Positions 1 to 8,177 of a DNA stretch of 64,000 nt are shown piece by piece. The notes under the pieces were generated by a model. That model saw only the letters and a list, made by a program, of their open reading frames with translations, was not told where the DNA came from and ran no database searches. Made by a program: the position numbers and the translations under genes. Location of the stretch: NCBI GenBank assembly GCA_964275345.1, contig CAXYBK010000002.1, forward strand, positions 32,591-96,590. The letters run 5' to 3'. The DNA comes from MED-G78 sp964275345 (GTDB lineage: Bacteria > Pseudomonadota > Gammaproteobacteria > Magnimaribacterales > D2472). Position 1 is the first letter of the stretch. Every line of letters begins with the position of its first letter.

Positions 1-438
1 CAGGTTCTAGATAACGTGGATGCATATCAATACTTTTTTGGACAAGAAGATTTACGTTACGGCCTTAGAGAAAATGTAAAAGGTAATGAACTAGCGAAAA
101 GCCCAGATTTCACAGCTGATATCAACATGGTTTATGAAACAGAGTTGTCTTCAGGTAGATTACTAACTGCAATTCTTCAATATGTTCATAGAGGAGAATT
201 CCAACAGCGGGTTTCTAATAATTCATTAGTTGATGCTATAGATGCATATGATCTTCTTAACGTAACAACAAGATTAGAATTTCTCAACGAGGATTGGGGT
301 GTAGACTTTAAATTACTTAATCTGACTGATGAAGATGGAGTGAATTCAAGTATGACTGATGTATTCGGAGTTGCTGCTACTGGTTTAGAGCTAATACCTC
401 CTCGTCAATTTATGGTTCGTTTAAGTAGAAATTTCTAA
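1..438 (+). CDS. TonB-dependent receptor, C-terminal fragment
   Basis: The reading frame is open from the first base of the window, so this is the last 145 codons of a gene that starts outside it. The visible part alternates polar and hydrophobic residues as beta-barrel strands do. It ends in RQFMVRLSRNF with a terminal Phe, the usual outer-membrane protein C-terminus recognised by the BAM machinery. Established knowledge: TonB-dependent receptors import siderophores, vitamins, glycans or metals across the outer membrane. The plug and TonB box are not visible, so the substrate cannot be named. A GTG at 16 could look like a start but is internal. A hairpin terminator follows directly. Confidence 0.8.
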   Translation, partial: QVLDNVDAYQYFFGQEDLRYGLRENVKGNELAKSPDFTADINMVYETELSSGRLLTAILQYVHRGEFQQRVSNNSLVDAIDAYDLLNVTTRLEFLNEDWGVDFKLLNLTDEDGVNSSMTDVFGVAATGLELIPPRQFMVRLSRNF

Positions 439-467
439 TAAGAATAACTTTTACCTCATACGAGTTA

Positions 468-509
468 ATACGAGATTATGTTATTATCAACTTAATCTCG
501 TATATTTTT
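468..509 (+). terminator. Rho-independent terminator of the TonB receptor gene
   Basis: Arms at 468-478 (ATACGAGATTA) and 493-503 (TAATCTCGTAT) are perfectly complementary over 11 bp with a 14-nt loop. Five T residues follow at 505-509. It ends 8 nt before the next start codon, so it should insulate the phosphoribosyltransferase gene from the receptor gene. Confidence 0.75.
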
Positions 510-517
510 AAAAACAC

Positions 518-1087
518 ATGGAAAAACAATTTATTCAAGCAAAAGAGCTTTTAAAAGACTCTTTTCAACTTGCCTGGAAAGTATACGAAAGTGGATATAG
601 ACCAAATTACATAATAGGAGTTTGGAGAGGTGGTGCACCTATTGGCATTGCTGTTCAAGAATTTCTAGATGTCTTAGGTGTTAAATCTGATCACATAGCA
701 ATAAGAACTTCATATTACAATAATATTGGAAAACGTAATGATGAGGTTCAGATTTATGGACTAAATTACGTAATTAGAAAACTCGAATCAGAAGATTCAT
801 TACTAATTGTTGATGACGTGCATGACACAGGAATATCAATCCAAAAAATAATTTCAGACATCAAGGCGGCGTGCAAGAAGAATACTCCTGAAATAAAAAT
901 TGCAACACCTTACTTTAAACCACTTAAAAATAAGACTGATAGAGAGCCTGATTACTACCTTCATGAAACTGATCAGTGGCTTGTTTTCCCTCATGAGCTG
1001 CAAGGTTTAACTTTAGATGAGATTAAAGATAACAAACCCGAGCTTACTAGCTTGATTGATTCAATTACCCCTTTAATTGATAAATAA
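518..1087 (+). CDS. Phosphoribosyltransferase, hypoxanthine/xanthine-guanine type
   Basis: A 189-residue type I phosphoribosyltransferase. The PRPP-binding loop LLIVDDVHDTG lies at residues 95-105, with the WRGG segment at 36-39 before it. WLVFPHE at 154-160 corresponds to the W-[IV]-x-x-P-[WH]-[ED] segment of COG2236 / yeast Hpt1-like and Gpt-like purine phosphoribosyltransferases. The expected role is cytosolic purine-base salvage, transferring the phosphoribosyl group of PRPP to hypoxanthine, xanthine or guanine. Which base is used cannot be told from sequence. No Shine-Dalgarno is visible. A TATATT hexamer at 501-506 lies just upstream, so the transcript may have a very short leader. Confidence 0.8.
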   Translation: MEKQFIQAKELLKDSFQLAWKVYESGYRPNYIIGVWRGGAPIGIAVQEFLDVLGVKSDHIAIRTSYYNNIGKRNDEVQIYGLNYVIRKLESEDSLLIVDDVHDTGISIQKIISDIKAACKKNTPEIKIATPYFKPLKNKTDREPDYYLHETDQWLVFPHELQGLTLDEIKDNKPELTSLIDSITPLIDK

Positions 1088-1130
1088 AGCATATTTTAAA
1101 TATATAAAAAAGTTTTAAAGGAAAATTAAT

Positions 1131-2006
1131 ATGTCCAAATTTACTGCAAAAACAGCTGTTATAAGTGGTGGTGCAGAAGGTATAGGTTTTTCTATTGCTA
1201 AAGCGCTAGGCGATCAGAAGATGAACATTGTACTAACAGATATTAATGAAGAAAATCTTCAAAAAGCTTGTTTAGAACTTGAAGAAAATAAAGTTTCTGT
1301 ATTGCCTGTTGTCCTCGATGTAGCCGAAGAAGACCAGTGGGAAGCAGTAGCACAAAAAGCATTAGCACGATTTGGAAAGATTCATATGGTGGTAAACAAT
1401 GCTGGTGTTGGTGGAGAATCAGGCTCAATTGAAAGTCAAAATAAAAAAGGCTGGCAATGGGCGCTAGACGTTAACTTGATGGGAGTAGTCTATGGAGCCA
1501 AAGTAATGGTTCCATTGATAAAACAACATGATGAAGGTGGATGGGTTGTAAATGTTGCTTCAATGGCAGGCATGGGAGGCGTTCCTTATAGTGGAGCCTA
1601 TACTGCGACCAAAGCTGCCGTAGTAGCGTTATCGGAAAGTTGGGCTGGAGAGCTTGAAAGTACTGGTATAAATGTTTCAGTTTTATGCCCGGCTTTTGTT
1701 CAAACACGTATTTATGATTCTGAAAGAAATCGTCCAGCTCAGTACAAGTCTGATGCTATACATTCAGATAATAAAAATAGTTTTCTAAATCGCGCTAAAG
1801 AAATGGTAAAAAATGGGATTGAAGTTTCCATTGTTGGAAAAAGAGTTGTTGAAGCTTTAAATGATGGTGAGTTCTATATATTCACACATCCTAACTACCA
1901 TCCTATTTTAAAAAAACGCTCTACAGACATTGATGAAGCATTTAAAAAATCTTCAGAAAGTCCTCTCCTTCAGCATCTTATAAATCAAAAAATAGACATG
2001 CTTTGA
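1131..2006 (+). CDS. SDR family oxidoreductase
   Basis: A classical short-chain dehydrogenase of 291 residues, about 30-40 longer than the family average because of an extended C-terminus. Visible motifs are the cofactor loop GGAEGIG at 13-19, Asp37 at the end of strand beta-2 (favours NAD(H)), NNAG at 89-92, a catalytic Ser near 144, and Tyr157 with Lys161 (YTATK). The start is supported by AAAGGA nine bases upstream. It is followed by a convergent MFS gene with only 24 bp between. The substrate is unknown. SDRs of this length in marine Gammaproteobacteria are often predicted to act on hydroxyacyl or alcohol intermediates, but nothing here proves that. Confidence 0.88.
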   Translation: MSKFTAKTAVISGGAEGIGFSIAKALGDQKMNIVLTDINEENLQKACLELEENKVSVLPVVLDVAEEDQWEAVAQKALARFGKIHMVVNNAGVGGESGSIESQNKKGWQWALDVNLMGVVYGAKVMVPLIKQHDEGGWVVNVASMAGMGGVPYSGAYTATKAAVVALSESWAGELESTGINVSVLCPAFVQTRIYDSERNRPAQYKSDAIHSDNKNSFLNRAKEMVKNGIEVSIVGKRVVEALNDGEFYIFTHPNYHPILKKRSTDIDEAFKKSSESPLLQHLINQKIDML

Positions 2007-2030
2007 GCAAAATAACTCAGCTCATATCAA

Positions 2031-3269
2031 CTAAGATTTAGGCTGCATTAATAGATAAGCCGCAAAAGCACCTACAAATCCAAAACCAGATATTATTAAA
2101 TAGTAAATCTGATAACCAAGTACTCCAGGAAATTGCTCTAGAAGAGGCGCACTAATTAACGGGAGATAGAATTCTGGAAAGTAACCAATCATTGAGATAA
2201 CGCCAATTGCTAACCCTTTAGATTTATTGGGAATATTGCAACCAGCTAATGTAGCCCAGTAGACACCTCTTACTCCATAAGTCAAAAATCCAATCAACAA
2301 TACAACAAGTATCATAGCTATAACTGATGAATTAGTAGGCAAAAATGCCATTATCCCAAGCGATAGAGATGCAGCTATTAAAAGTATGGAAAGAACTTTT
2401 TCTGGATTACTCCAATCGGCGATAAAACCAGCAGTAATTCCTCCAATAGGCCGCATCCACAACTTAGCAACCGTAATCGTTCCAACTGCAACTGCCGTTA
2501 AACCAAAATTTTGTTGAAGATAAGCTGAAAAAGAATAAGTTGCATAAAATAATTGATAGCCACAGACAATACAAATTGCACATAACCAGATTTCACGATG
2601 CTTTAAAATAGTTTTTAAATCTGCTACAAAATTACTATTTGTAATTTTTTTATCATTGTCATCAAAGTCATCAAGAAGCCAATAAACTAGTGGAGATACT
2701 ACAAGCAAAACTCCTATATATAGATAAATAACCTGCTGTAATGCCATCCTTGTTGATTCAGATTCTTGACTGATTACATAGGCAAAAAGAGTTATAGCAA
2801 TAGTAGCTAAAATAGCCTCTACTAAACCTCGGCCTCCATCTAGAATTCCAAAGAATTTGCCTTGTTGATCTTTTTTTGCAAGCATTGCTACCAACTTTAT
2901 ATGTGCAGACCAAAATGTAAGTCCAGTAGCAATACCCCAGGCTCCATAAATAACTAATAATGAAGCATACGAGGGCATTGTCGAAAACCAAATACCTATC
3001 AAAGCAGTTGCTAACAAAGAGTAGGCAAGTAATTTGCGCGATGAAAAGCGATCAGCTAGCCAACCACTTGGGATATAGCTAATCATAAAAATAAGACCAA
3101 GCATTGAGCTGCAATAACGTAACTGTGTCTGAGTTATCTCAAAAGATTCTAATATAGAAATCTCAAAGTTTTGTCTTAGATAAAGAAGTGGGTAGATGGC
3201 TCCAGCAGCAATAACAATAAGCGCGAGTTGACTATAACTTCGAAAAGCATCTGATTTAAATAATAGCAA
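2031..3269 (-). CDS. Major facilitator superfamily transporter
   Basis: A 412-residue polytopic inner-membrane protein with about twelve hydrophobic segments. The MFS motif A between helices 2 and 3 reads GWLADRFSSRKLL at residues 69-81. The start is TTG at 3269, supported by an AAGGA Shine-Dalgarno six bases upstream; no better ATG is available. MFS proteins are secondary transporters driven by proton or substrate gradients. This one has no diagnostic substrate motif that I recognise. It stands alone on the minus strand, and its 5' side faces a small membrane protein gene across a region of about 150 bp. Confidence 0.85.
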   Translation of the reverse strand: MLLFKSDAFRSYSQLALIVIAAGAIYPLLYLRQNFEISILESFEITQTQLRYCSSMLGLIFMISYIPSGWLADRFSSRKLLAYSLLATALIGIWFSTMPSYASLLVIYGAWGIATGLTFWSAHIKLVAMLAKKDQQGKFFGILDGGRGLVEAILATIAITLFAYVISQESESTRMALQQVIYLYIGVLLVVSPLVYWLLDDFDDNDKKITNSNFVADLKTILKHREIWLCAICIVCGYQLFYATYSFSAYLQQNFGLTAVAVGTITVAKLWMRPIGGITAGFIADWSNPEKVLSILLIAASLSLGIMAFLPTNSSVIAMILVVLLIGFLTYGVRGVYWATLAGCNIPNKSKGLAIGVISMIGYFPEFYLPLISAPLLEQFPGVLGYQIYYLIISGFGFVGAFAAYLLMQPKS

Positions 3270-3418
3270 AGAAAATCCTTATTTAGATTTATTGAACTAG
3301 TGTAGCCTTATTAAAAGGCAACGCCAAAAATATGCTTAACTAAAATTTATCTTGCATTACCTTAGCTATTAATGAGGTATTATTAACAAAGAAACATACA
3401 TTTTTTATGGAGAAAGTT

Positions 3419-3823
3419 ATGGTAGCAAGAATATTATCCGGTCTAGTTGGTGCAGTAATGCTTATTTCAGCTATAAATTGGATTATTGATCCAGTTGCAG
3501 CTGCAGCAGGCTTAGAAATTAAAGAAAGTTTAAAGGCTGTTGGTGGTGAAACTTTATTAGGAAAAAATACATTAATAGGCGATTTCACTTCTTTCTTTTT
3601 TACAGCTGGTATTTTGTCTTGTATTGGCTCTTATAAAAATGAACATGAATGGCTATATGGACCCTTAGTTCTATTAGGCTCAGCCGCTATATTTAGATTA
3701 ATTGCAGGGGTTATGCACGGTACCGAAATTTTGGTTTCTGCAATAATATCAGAAGTACTTATTGCAATCATGCTTATTATTAGCATCAATTTAATGAAAA
3801 AATCTAAGAAAGAGTTAAATTAA
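3419..3823 (+). CDS. Small four-helix membrane protein, DUF4345-like
   Basis: The frame opens with ATG at 3407. The ATG at 3419 is the better start because GGAG at 3409-3412 lies six bases ahead of it. The product is then 134 residues with about four transmembrane segments: near the N-terminus, around a TAGILSCIGSY segment, around the VLLGSAAIFRLIAGV segment, and at the C-terminus, ending in a lysine-rich cytoplasmic tail. The pattern (Asn-Trp before a Pro, GKNTLIGDF loop, RLIAG helix) resembles DUF4345 proteins, whose function is unknown. No catalytic motif is visible. It may be transcribed with the flavoprotein gene 48 bp downstream. Confidence 0.7.
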   Translation: MVARILSGLVGAVMLISAINWIIDPVAAAAGLEIKESLKAVGGETLLGKNTLIGDFTSFFFTAGILSCIGSYKNEHEWLYGPLVLLGSAAIFRLIAGVMHGTEILVSAIISEVLIAIMLIISINLMKKSKKELN

Positions 3824-3871
3824 AGTCAGGTATTAAATACTGGGCTTATATTGGAACAAGATAGGCTTAAT

Positions 3872-5104
3872 ATGATTAATAAAAAATTTGATATTATTAT
3901 TCTCGGCGCAGGTGCAGCTGGCTTAATGGCGGCATTGACTGCAGCGCAAAGAAATAAAAGTGTTTTAATCTTAGAAAAATCTAATAAAGCTGGAAAGAAG
4001 ATTTTAATGTCTGGTGGCGGCCGTTCAAATTTTACAAATCTGTATGTTGAAGCAGAAAATTTTCTTTCAAATAATCCACATTTTTGTAAATCAGCTCTTA
4101 CAAGGTACACACCTGATGATTTTATAAATCTAGTTAAGAAGCACAGAATAGATTTTGAAGAAAAGAAACATCATCAATTATTTTGTATTAATTCATCAAA
4201 AGATATTCTTAATATGCTTTTAGAAGAGTGTACTGATTTAGGCGTAGAGATTCATATGGATGTAGAAACTGAAAAAGTAGAAAAGCTGCATGAAGAGGGC
4301 GATAAGACTTTATACGAAGTGACCTCAATTTTTAATAGCAAAACATCCTCAGATAAAACATTGCTTAATTGCAAATCTCTTATTGTCGCAACTGGGGCAC
4401 TATCAATACCAACTCTAGGAGGTAGCGGTTTTGGATATGAATTGGCTAAGGACTTTGAATTACCATTAGTGCCAAGGCGAGCAAGCTTAGTTCCGTTTAT
4501 GTTTTCTGATGAGATTAAAGACCTATGCGAAAGACTAACAGGTCTATCTGCACCAGTAGATATTATGAGCAATAATATTCATTTTGTAGAATCAATGTTA
4601 TTTACTCACAGAGGATTAAGTGGGCCTGCAATTCTCCAAATTTCAAATTATTGGAACCCTGGAGATACTATTACGATTAACCTATTGCCAGAAATTGATG
4701 CTGCTATGATGCTAGTAAATAAAAAAGAAGAGCAGCCTAAAACTTCAATTAAAAAGCATTTAAGTGACTTATTGCCAAAGGCTCTAGTGCTCGAGTTAGA
4801 AGAAATGTCCTGGCCTGACTGTAAAGATCAAATGCTTGCCGAGATTAGCAATGAGAGGATTCAAAATATTGGTAATTTTCTAAATGCATGGATTTTAAAG
4901 CCAGCAACGACAGAGGGATATCGAACAGCTGAGGTAACACTTGGTGGAGTTGATACAGATGTAATTAATTCAAAAACAATGGAAACTAAAGATCACTCTG
5001 GATTATTTTTTATAGGTGAGGTTCTGGATGTAACAGGTCATTTAGGAGGCTATAACTTTCAATGGGCTTGGGCCTCAGGTTATAGTGCAGGGCAAGTGGC
5101 ATAA
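3872..5104 (+). CDS. HI0933/YhiN-family FAD-dependent flavoprotein
   Basis: A flavoprotein of the YhiN/HI0933 (BaiN-like) family. ATG at 3872 is preferred over the upstream TTG at 3851 because the dinucleotide-binding strand then begins almost at once. GAGAAG at 12-17 binds the FAD pyrophosphate, and SGGGRSN near 47-53 is the family signature. The C-terminal GEVLDVTGHLGGYNFQWAW closes the FAD site. The length of about 410 residues is normal for the family. Family members are soluble oxidoreductases of largely uncertain substrate; one gut homologue acts in bile-acid metabolism. No nearby gene defines its job here. Confidence 0.85.
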   Translation: MINKKFDIIILGAGAAGLMAALTAAQRNKSVLILEKSNKAGKKILMSGGGRSNFTNLYVEAENFLSNNPHFCKSALTRYTPDDFINLVKKHRIDFEEKKHHQLFCINSSKDILNMLLEECTDLGVEIHMDVETEKVEKLHEEGDKTLYEVTSIFNSKTSSDKTLLNCKSLIVATGALSIPTLGGSGFGYELAKDFELPLVPRRASLVPFMFSDEIKDLCERLTGLSAPVDIMSNNIHFVESMLFTHRGLSGPAILQISNYWNPGDTITINLLPEIDAAMMLVNKKEEQPKTSIKKHLSDLLPKALVLELEEMSWPDCKDQMLAEISNERIQNIGNFLNAWILKPATTEGYRTAEVTLGGVDTDVINSKTMETKDHSGLFFIGEVLDVTGHLGGYNFQWAWASGYSAGQVA

Positions 5105-5149
5105 AAGTTAGTTTTTTTAATTATTTCTAATAATAAAAAATAATATTAC

Positions 5150-5464
5150 TTGAAAAAAATTACTATAAGGCTCACAATTCTTTCTGTGAAATTTTGGACT
5201 AGCAGATATCTTCTTCTATTAACTGGATTACTTTTTGTATTTTCAGTTTCTTTAGACCCTTTTAATCATGGGTTTTCTGAACATCATCATGAACTTGCAG
5301 AAGTAGAGTGCCAATTTTGTGAAAATGAAGTATTTGATACCAATCAATCTAAGTCTAAGTTAGCAAAAGTTTCGCATTTAAAAGTAATCAAAATTGAGAT
5401 AAACCAATTATTTATCTCATACCTCCCAAAATATTCTCATTCAAGAGCTCCGCCAAAAAATTAA
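5150..5464 (+). CDS. Small exported or membrane-anchored His/Cys protein, possible metal handling
   Basis: A 104-residue protein starting at TTG 5150; no ATG fits. It has a basic N-terminus, one hydrophobic segment at about 19-35 that could be a signal peptide or anchor, then HHH at 45-47 and a CxxC pair (Cys54, Cys57). I do not recognise the family with certainty. It resembles the small Cys/His proteins (for example DUF2946-type) often found beside metal TonB receptors. It lies 39 bp before a zinc-type TonB receptor and shares its strand, so a periplasmic metal-binding or sensing role is a reasonable inference. An alternative is a non-functional remnant, but the HHH and CxxC in so short a protein argue against that. 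Confidence 0.55.
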   Translation: MKKITIRLTILSVKFWTSRYLLLLTGLLFVFSVSLDPFNHGFSEHHHELAEVECQFCENEVFDTNQSKSKLAKVSHLKVIKIEINQLFISYLPKYSHSRAPPKN

Positions 5465-5503
5465 ATACTGAATTTTTTTTTAATTTTTTTTGGAGTTTTT
5501 TTT

Positions 5504-7636
5504 ATGAAACATTTATTTACAGCGCTTTTAACATTTAGCGCATTTACAAATTTTTTACATGCCGAGAGCATGGAAGAGGTTGTAGTAACATCCTCTTTTC
5601 TTGAATCAAGTAATATCAATAACCCTCTATACGTAATAGATGGTGATGATATCAATGACGGAGCAACTACTAGCTTAGGTGAAGCAGTTGATTCTTATTT
5701 AGGAGTCTCCATAGCAGACTATGGTTCTGCGGTTGGACAACCAATTATTAGAGGCATGTCTGGACCAAGGGTTAAAATCCTTAAAAATGGTATGGTCAAC
5801 CGAGATGTATCTGGTCTTGGTGTAGATCACTTGAATGATCTTGATCTAAATGACGTTAAACAAATTGAGATTGTTAAAGGCCCATCTTCATTACTTTATG
5901 CAAATGGTTCAATCGGTGGAATTATCAATGTTGTTGATGATTGTATTGCAGAAATGGATTTTGCTGGATCAGAGTTTTCTGCAGGCTACGAAAAGCAATC
6001 TGTTAATGATGGCACTGCTCAAAACTTTAATTTTAAAGATAATCTAGGCGGCTTTAATATAAATTTTGGCTATTCAAAAATTGAATTAGGTAATTTTGAT
6101 GTTCCAGATGAAGCTATCCTTCACGAAGAAGAAGAGCATGAGGGTGAAGAAGAGCATGAAGAAGAAAATTTAGGATTTGTTAATAACTCTGATTATCAAA
6201 CAGAAGCAACAAAATTCGGCATTTCAAAAGCTGGAGATTGGGGTTACTTAGGATTCTCCGTTGATAATCTTGAAAGTGTTTACGGTATTCCATTTCATGG
6301 AGAAGAACATGAAGAAGAAGAGCATGAAGAAGAGCATGAAGAAGAAAGAATTTTTTCAACCACAGATTCTGAAAGCTTTACTATAAAAGGCTCATTTAAC
6401 ATGAATGGGGATTTAGTGAATAAAGTTGATTTCACTTTTCGTGATTCAGATTACATCTTAACTGAGGCTCATGCCGAAGAAGAGCATGATGAAGAAGAGC
6501 ATGAAGAAGAAGAGCATGAAGAACATGAACCTACAAGCTTCATGAGCGCGTCTACTGAATACGGTGCAATTTTTGATCTATCTAACGACAATATGACTCA
6601 AAAAGTCGTATTTAATGTTCTTGATGAAGATTCATCAATTATCGGCGAAGAAGCTTTTATGAATCCTGCTACAAGTGAAGAATTCACACTCGGATATTTC
6701 ATGAGTAAAGACATAGGAATGTATAACGTCGACTTTGGTTTCAGAATGGATCAAATTGAAAGGTCTGGAAGCGTAACTGATGAAGATCATGGAGATATCG
6801 ACTATTACAATATAGATGATACGACTAATAGTTTTGCTGTAGCTTTAGGAAGAAGCTTAAGTGATAACTTAGATATAAATCTTGGTTTTGCTAGTGTTGA
6901 AAGATTACCTTCAGTTATTGAGCTCTTTATGAATGGACCTCATTTAGCTACCGGAAGACTTGAAGTTGGAAATCCTAATCTAAAAAGTGAAACATCAAAT
7001 AATTTTGATGTTACTTTTGATTATGACAATGGAGACTTTTTTGCTTATGCAAGTTTTTATATAAACGAAGTCGATAACTACATTACTTTAATGGATGAAG
7101 ACGAGGATCATGATGAAGACCACGGAGATGAAGACCATGGAGATGATCACGGAGAGTCAGATGATCACGGAAACTTAATCCACTCATTTTATGTTCAAGA
7201 AAATGCTGAATTTATTGGTTATGAATTAGAATTTGGAAGAACTGTTAATCTTGCATCTGGAGATTTAACTTACTCATTTGGAAGAGATCAAGTGAATGCG
7301 GAGTTTGCTGACGGACACAATGTGCCAAGAATTAATCCAGCAAGGAATGTATATTCTTTATCTTATGAACAAAATGATACTGTTTTTAAAATTAACCTGA
7401 AAAGTGTCGAAAGACAGAATGATTTTGGTGAAGGTGAGACTGCTACAGATTCTTATCGTATGCTCGATACTCGAGTAACAAAAACATTTAGTGTTAATGA
7501 TAAAAGCAATATGAAAGTTACTTTATTTGCAAATAATTTGCTTGATGATGTAGCTAGAAATCATTCATCTTTTGTCAAGGGTCCAGTTCCATTACCGGGA
7601 AGAAATGTTGGTGTTAAATTTAATCTAACTTTTTAG
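5504..7636 (+). CDS. TonB-dependent receptor with His/acid-rich loops, ZnuD-like
   Basis: A complete 710-residue outer-membrane receptor. It has a signal peptide (about 1-20), a TonB-box-like EEVVVTSSF at about 24-32, and a plug domain with IRGMSGPRVKIL and the IEIVKGPSSLLYANGSIGG signature. The barrel ends in a terminal Phe (NLTF). Four insertions rich in His, Glu and Asp sit at about 207-221, 265-281, 323-342 and 531-556. Established knowledge: ZnuD of Neisseria and related receptors use His/acid-rich external loops to capture zinc. The MerC-like gene downstream and the HHH/CxxC gene upstream fit a metal-import operon. I infer zinc, but copper, nickel or cobalt are possible. A TTTGGAG ribosome site precedes the start, and a strong terminator follows. 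Confidence 0.9.
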   Translation: MKHLFTALLTFSAFTNFLHAESMEEVVVTSSFLESSNINNPLYVIDGDDINDGATTSLGEAVDSYLGVSIADYGSAVGQPIIRGMSGPRVKILKNGMVNRDVSGLGVDHLNDLDLNDVKQIEIVKGPSSLLYANGSIGGIINVVDDCIAEMDFAGSEFSAGYEKQSVNDGTAQNFNFKDNLGGFNINFGYSKIELGNFDVPDEAILHEEEEHEGEEEHEEENLGFVNNSDYQTEATKFGISKAGDWGYLGFSVDNLESVYGIPFHGEEHEEEEHEEEHEEERIFSTTDSESFTIKGSFNMNGDLVNKVDFTFRDSDYILTEAHAEEEHDEEEHEEEEHEEHEPTSFMSASTEYGAIFDLSNDNMTQKVVFNVLDEDSSIIGEEAFMNPATSEEFTLGYFMSKDIGMYNVDFGFRMDQIERSGSVTDEDHGDIDYYNIDDTTNSFAVALGRSLSDNLDINLGFASVERLPSVIELFMNGPHLATGRLEVGNPNLKSETSNNFDVTFDYDNGDFFAYASFYINEVDNYITLMDEDEDHDEDHGDEDHGDDHGESDDHGNLIHSFYVQENAEFIGYELEFGRTVNLASGDLTYSFGRDQVNAEFADGHNVPRINPARNVYSLSYEQNDTVFKINLKSVERQNDFGEGETATDSYRMLDTRVTKTFSVNDKSNMKVTLFANNLLDDVARNHSSFVKGPVPLPGRNVGVKFNLTF
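6122..6166 (+). repeat. His/Glu-coding low-complexity tract 1 in the receptor gene
   Basis: Repeats of GAAGAAGAGCATGA-type codons encode a run of Glu with His every four to six residues, at about residues 207-221 of the receptor. This is likely an extracellular metal-capturing loop. Confidence 0.8.
6296..6349 (+). repeat. His/Glu-coding low-complexity tract 2 in the receptor gene
   Basis: A second run of GAAGAAGAGCAT-type repeats encodes residues about 265-281 with four His among Glu. The DNA copies are almost identical to tract 1, so slippage or recombination between tracts is possible. Confidence 0.8.
6470..6532 (+). repeat. His/Glu-coding low-complexity tract 3 in the receptor gene
   Basis: A third tract encodes residues about 323-342, with five His in a Glu-rich stretch and one Asp substitution. 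It has the same codon pattern as tracts 1 and 2. Confidence 0.8.
7094..7171 (+). repeat. His/Asp-coding low-complexity tract 4 in the receptor gene
   Basis: The fourth tract, residues about 531-556, is built from GATGAAGACCACGGAGAT-type repeats and is Asp/Gly-rich rather than Glu-rich. Its different codon and residue composition suggests an independent origin from tracts 1-3. Confidence 0.75.
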
Positions 7637-7661
7637 ATTTTAATTTAAATAACAAATAATT

Positions 7662-7697
7662 ATAGGGAAGCTAAATTTATAGCTTCCCTATTTTTTT
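7662..7697 (+). terminator. Strong rho-independent terminator after the metal receptor gene
   Basis: Arms at 7663-7673 (TAGGGAAGCTA) and 7680-7690 (TAGCTTCCCTA) pair perfectly over 11 bp around a six-base loop, with one further A-T pair possible. A T run follows at 7691-7697. It lies between the receptor and the MerC gene, so the latter needs read-through or its own promoter. Confidence 0.88.
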
Positions 7698-7715
7698 AAC
7701 GTATTAATAAAAAAT

Positions 7716-8135
7716 ATGGCACAATTCAATCAAATGTCAGTTAAATCACAATTAAGAACAGATAAGTATGCAGCTTCTTTGTCTTTCATATGCGCGCTTC
7801 ATTGTTTACTTGCGCCATCATTCTTTATCTTAACTTCAGGTTTTTTTGCACTTTCAATAGATAATGAATTTATTCATAATTTTATTTTGTTTCTAGCCAT
7901 CCCTATTAGCTCATATGCATTAATTGCTGGTTATAGAAATCATAAAACTCTTAACTTTTTATTTATAGGCTTTGCAGGCTTGTTCATGTTAATCTCTGCG
8001 ATTATCTTCAATGGAATTCTTTTTGAAGAATTAGGCGAAAAAGCATTAACCTTTTTAGGGTCAGTACTCGTTATTTATTCTCACTATAAGAATTATCAAA
8101 CATGTAAGAATATAGATTGCTCTTGCCATGAATAA
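7716..8135 (+). CDS. MerC-domain membrane protein
   Basis: A 139-residue inner-membrane protein with about four transmembrane helices. The first helix carries the MerC-type metal motif CALHC (Cys26, His29, Cys30) followed by a Pro, and the C-terminal tail is rich in ligands (Cys130, Cys135, Cys137, His138). MerC proteins were described as mercury importers, but chromosomal relatives next to ZnuD-type receptors are thought to handle zinc or other soft metals. No merR, merA or merP lies nearby, which argues against a mercury operon. An alternative start is Met7. A terminator separates it from the receptor gene by 80 bp, yet the arrangement supports a shared role. Confidence 0.85.
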   Translation: MAQFNQMSVKSQLRTDKYAASLSFICALHCLLAPSFFILTSGFFALSIDNEFIHNFILFLAIPISSYALIAGYRNHKTLNFLFIGFAGLFMLISAIIFNGILFEELGEKALTFLGSVLVIYSHYKNYQTCKNIDCSCHE

Positions 8136-8177
8136 TAAAAACTGTCATTTATAAAATCAATCTGTCACCATAGCTTT

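Noticed and set aside
2007..2030. Possible bidirectional terminator between the convergent SDR and MFS genes
   Set aside because: Only a 5-bp stem (TGAGC/GCTCA) can be formed and no T tract follows on either strand.
3305..3319. GCCTT-ATTAA-AAGGC hairpin between the MFS and DUF4345-like genes
   Set aside because: The 5-bp stem has no T run and is short enough to occur by chance. It lies in a divergent region where a terminator is not expected; an operator is possible but unsupported.
7716..8135. Mercury resistance operon
   Set aside because: Only a MerC-type protein is present; merR, merA, merP and merT are missing. The neighbour is a zinc-type TonB receptor.
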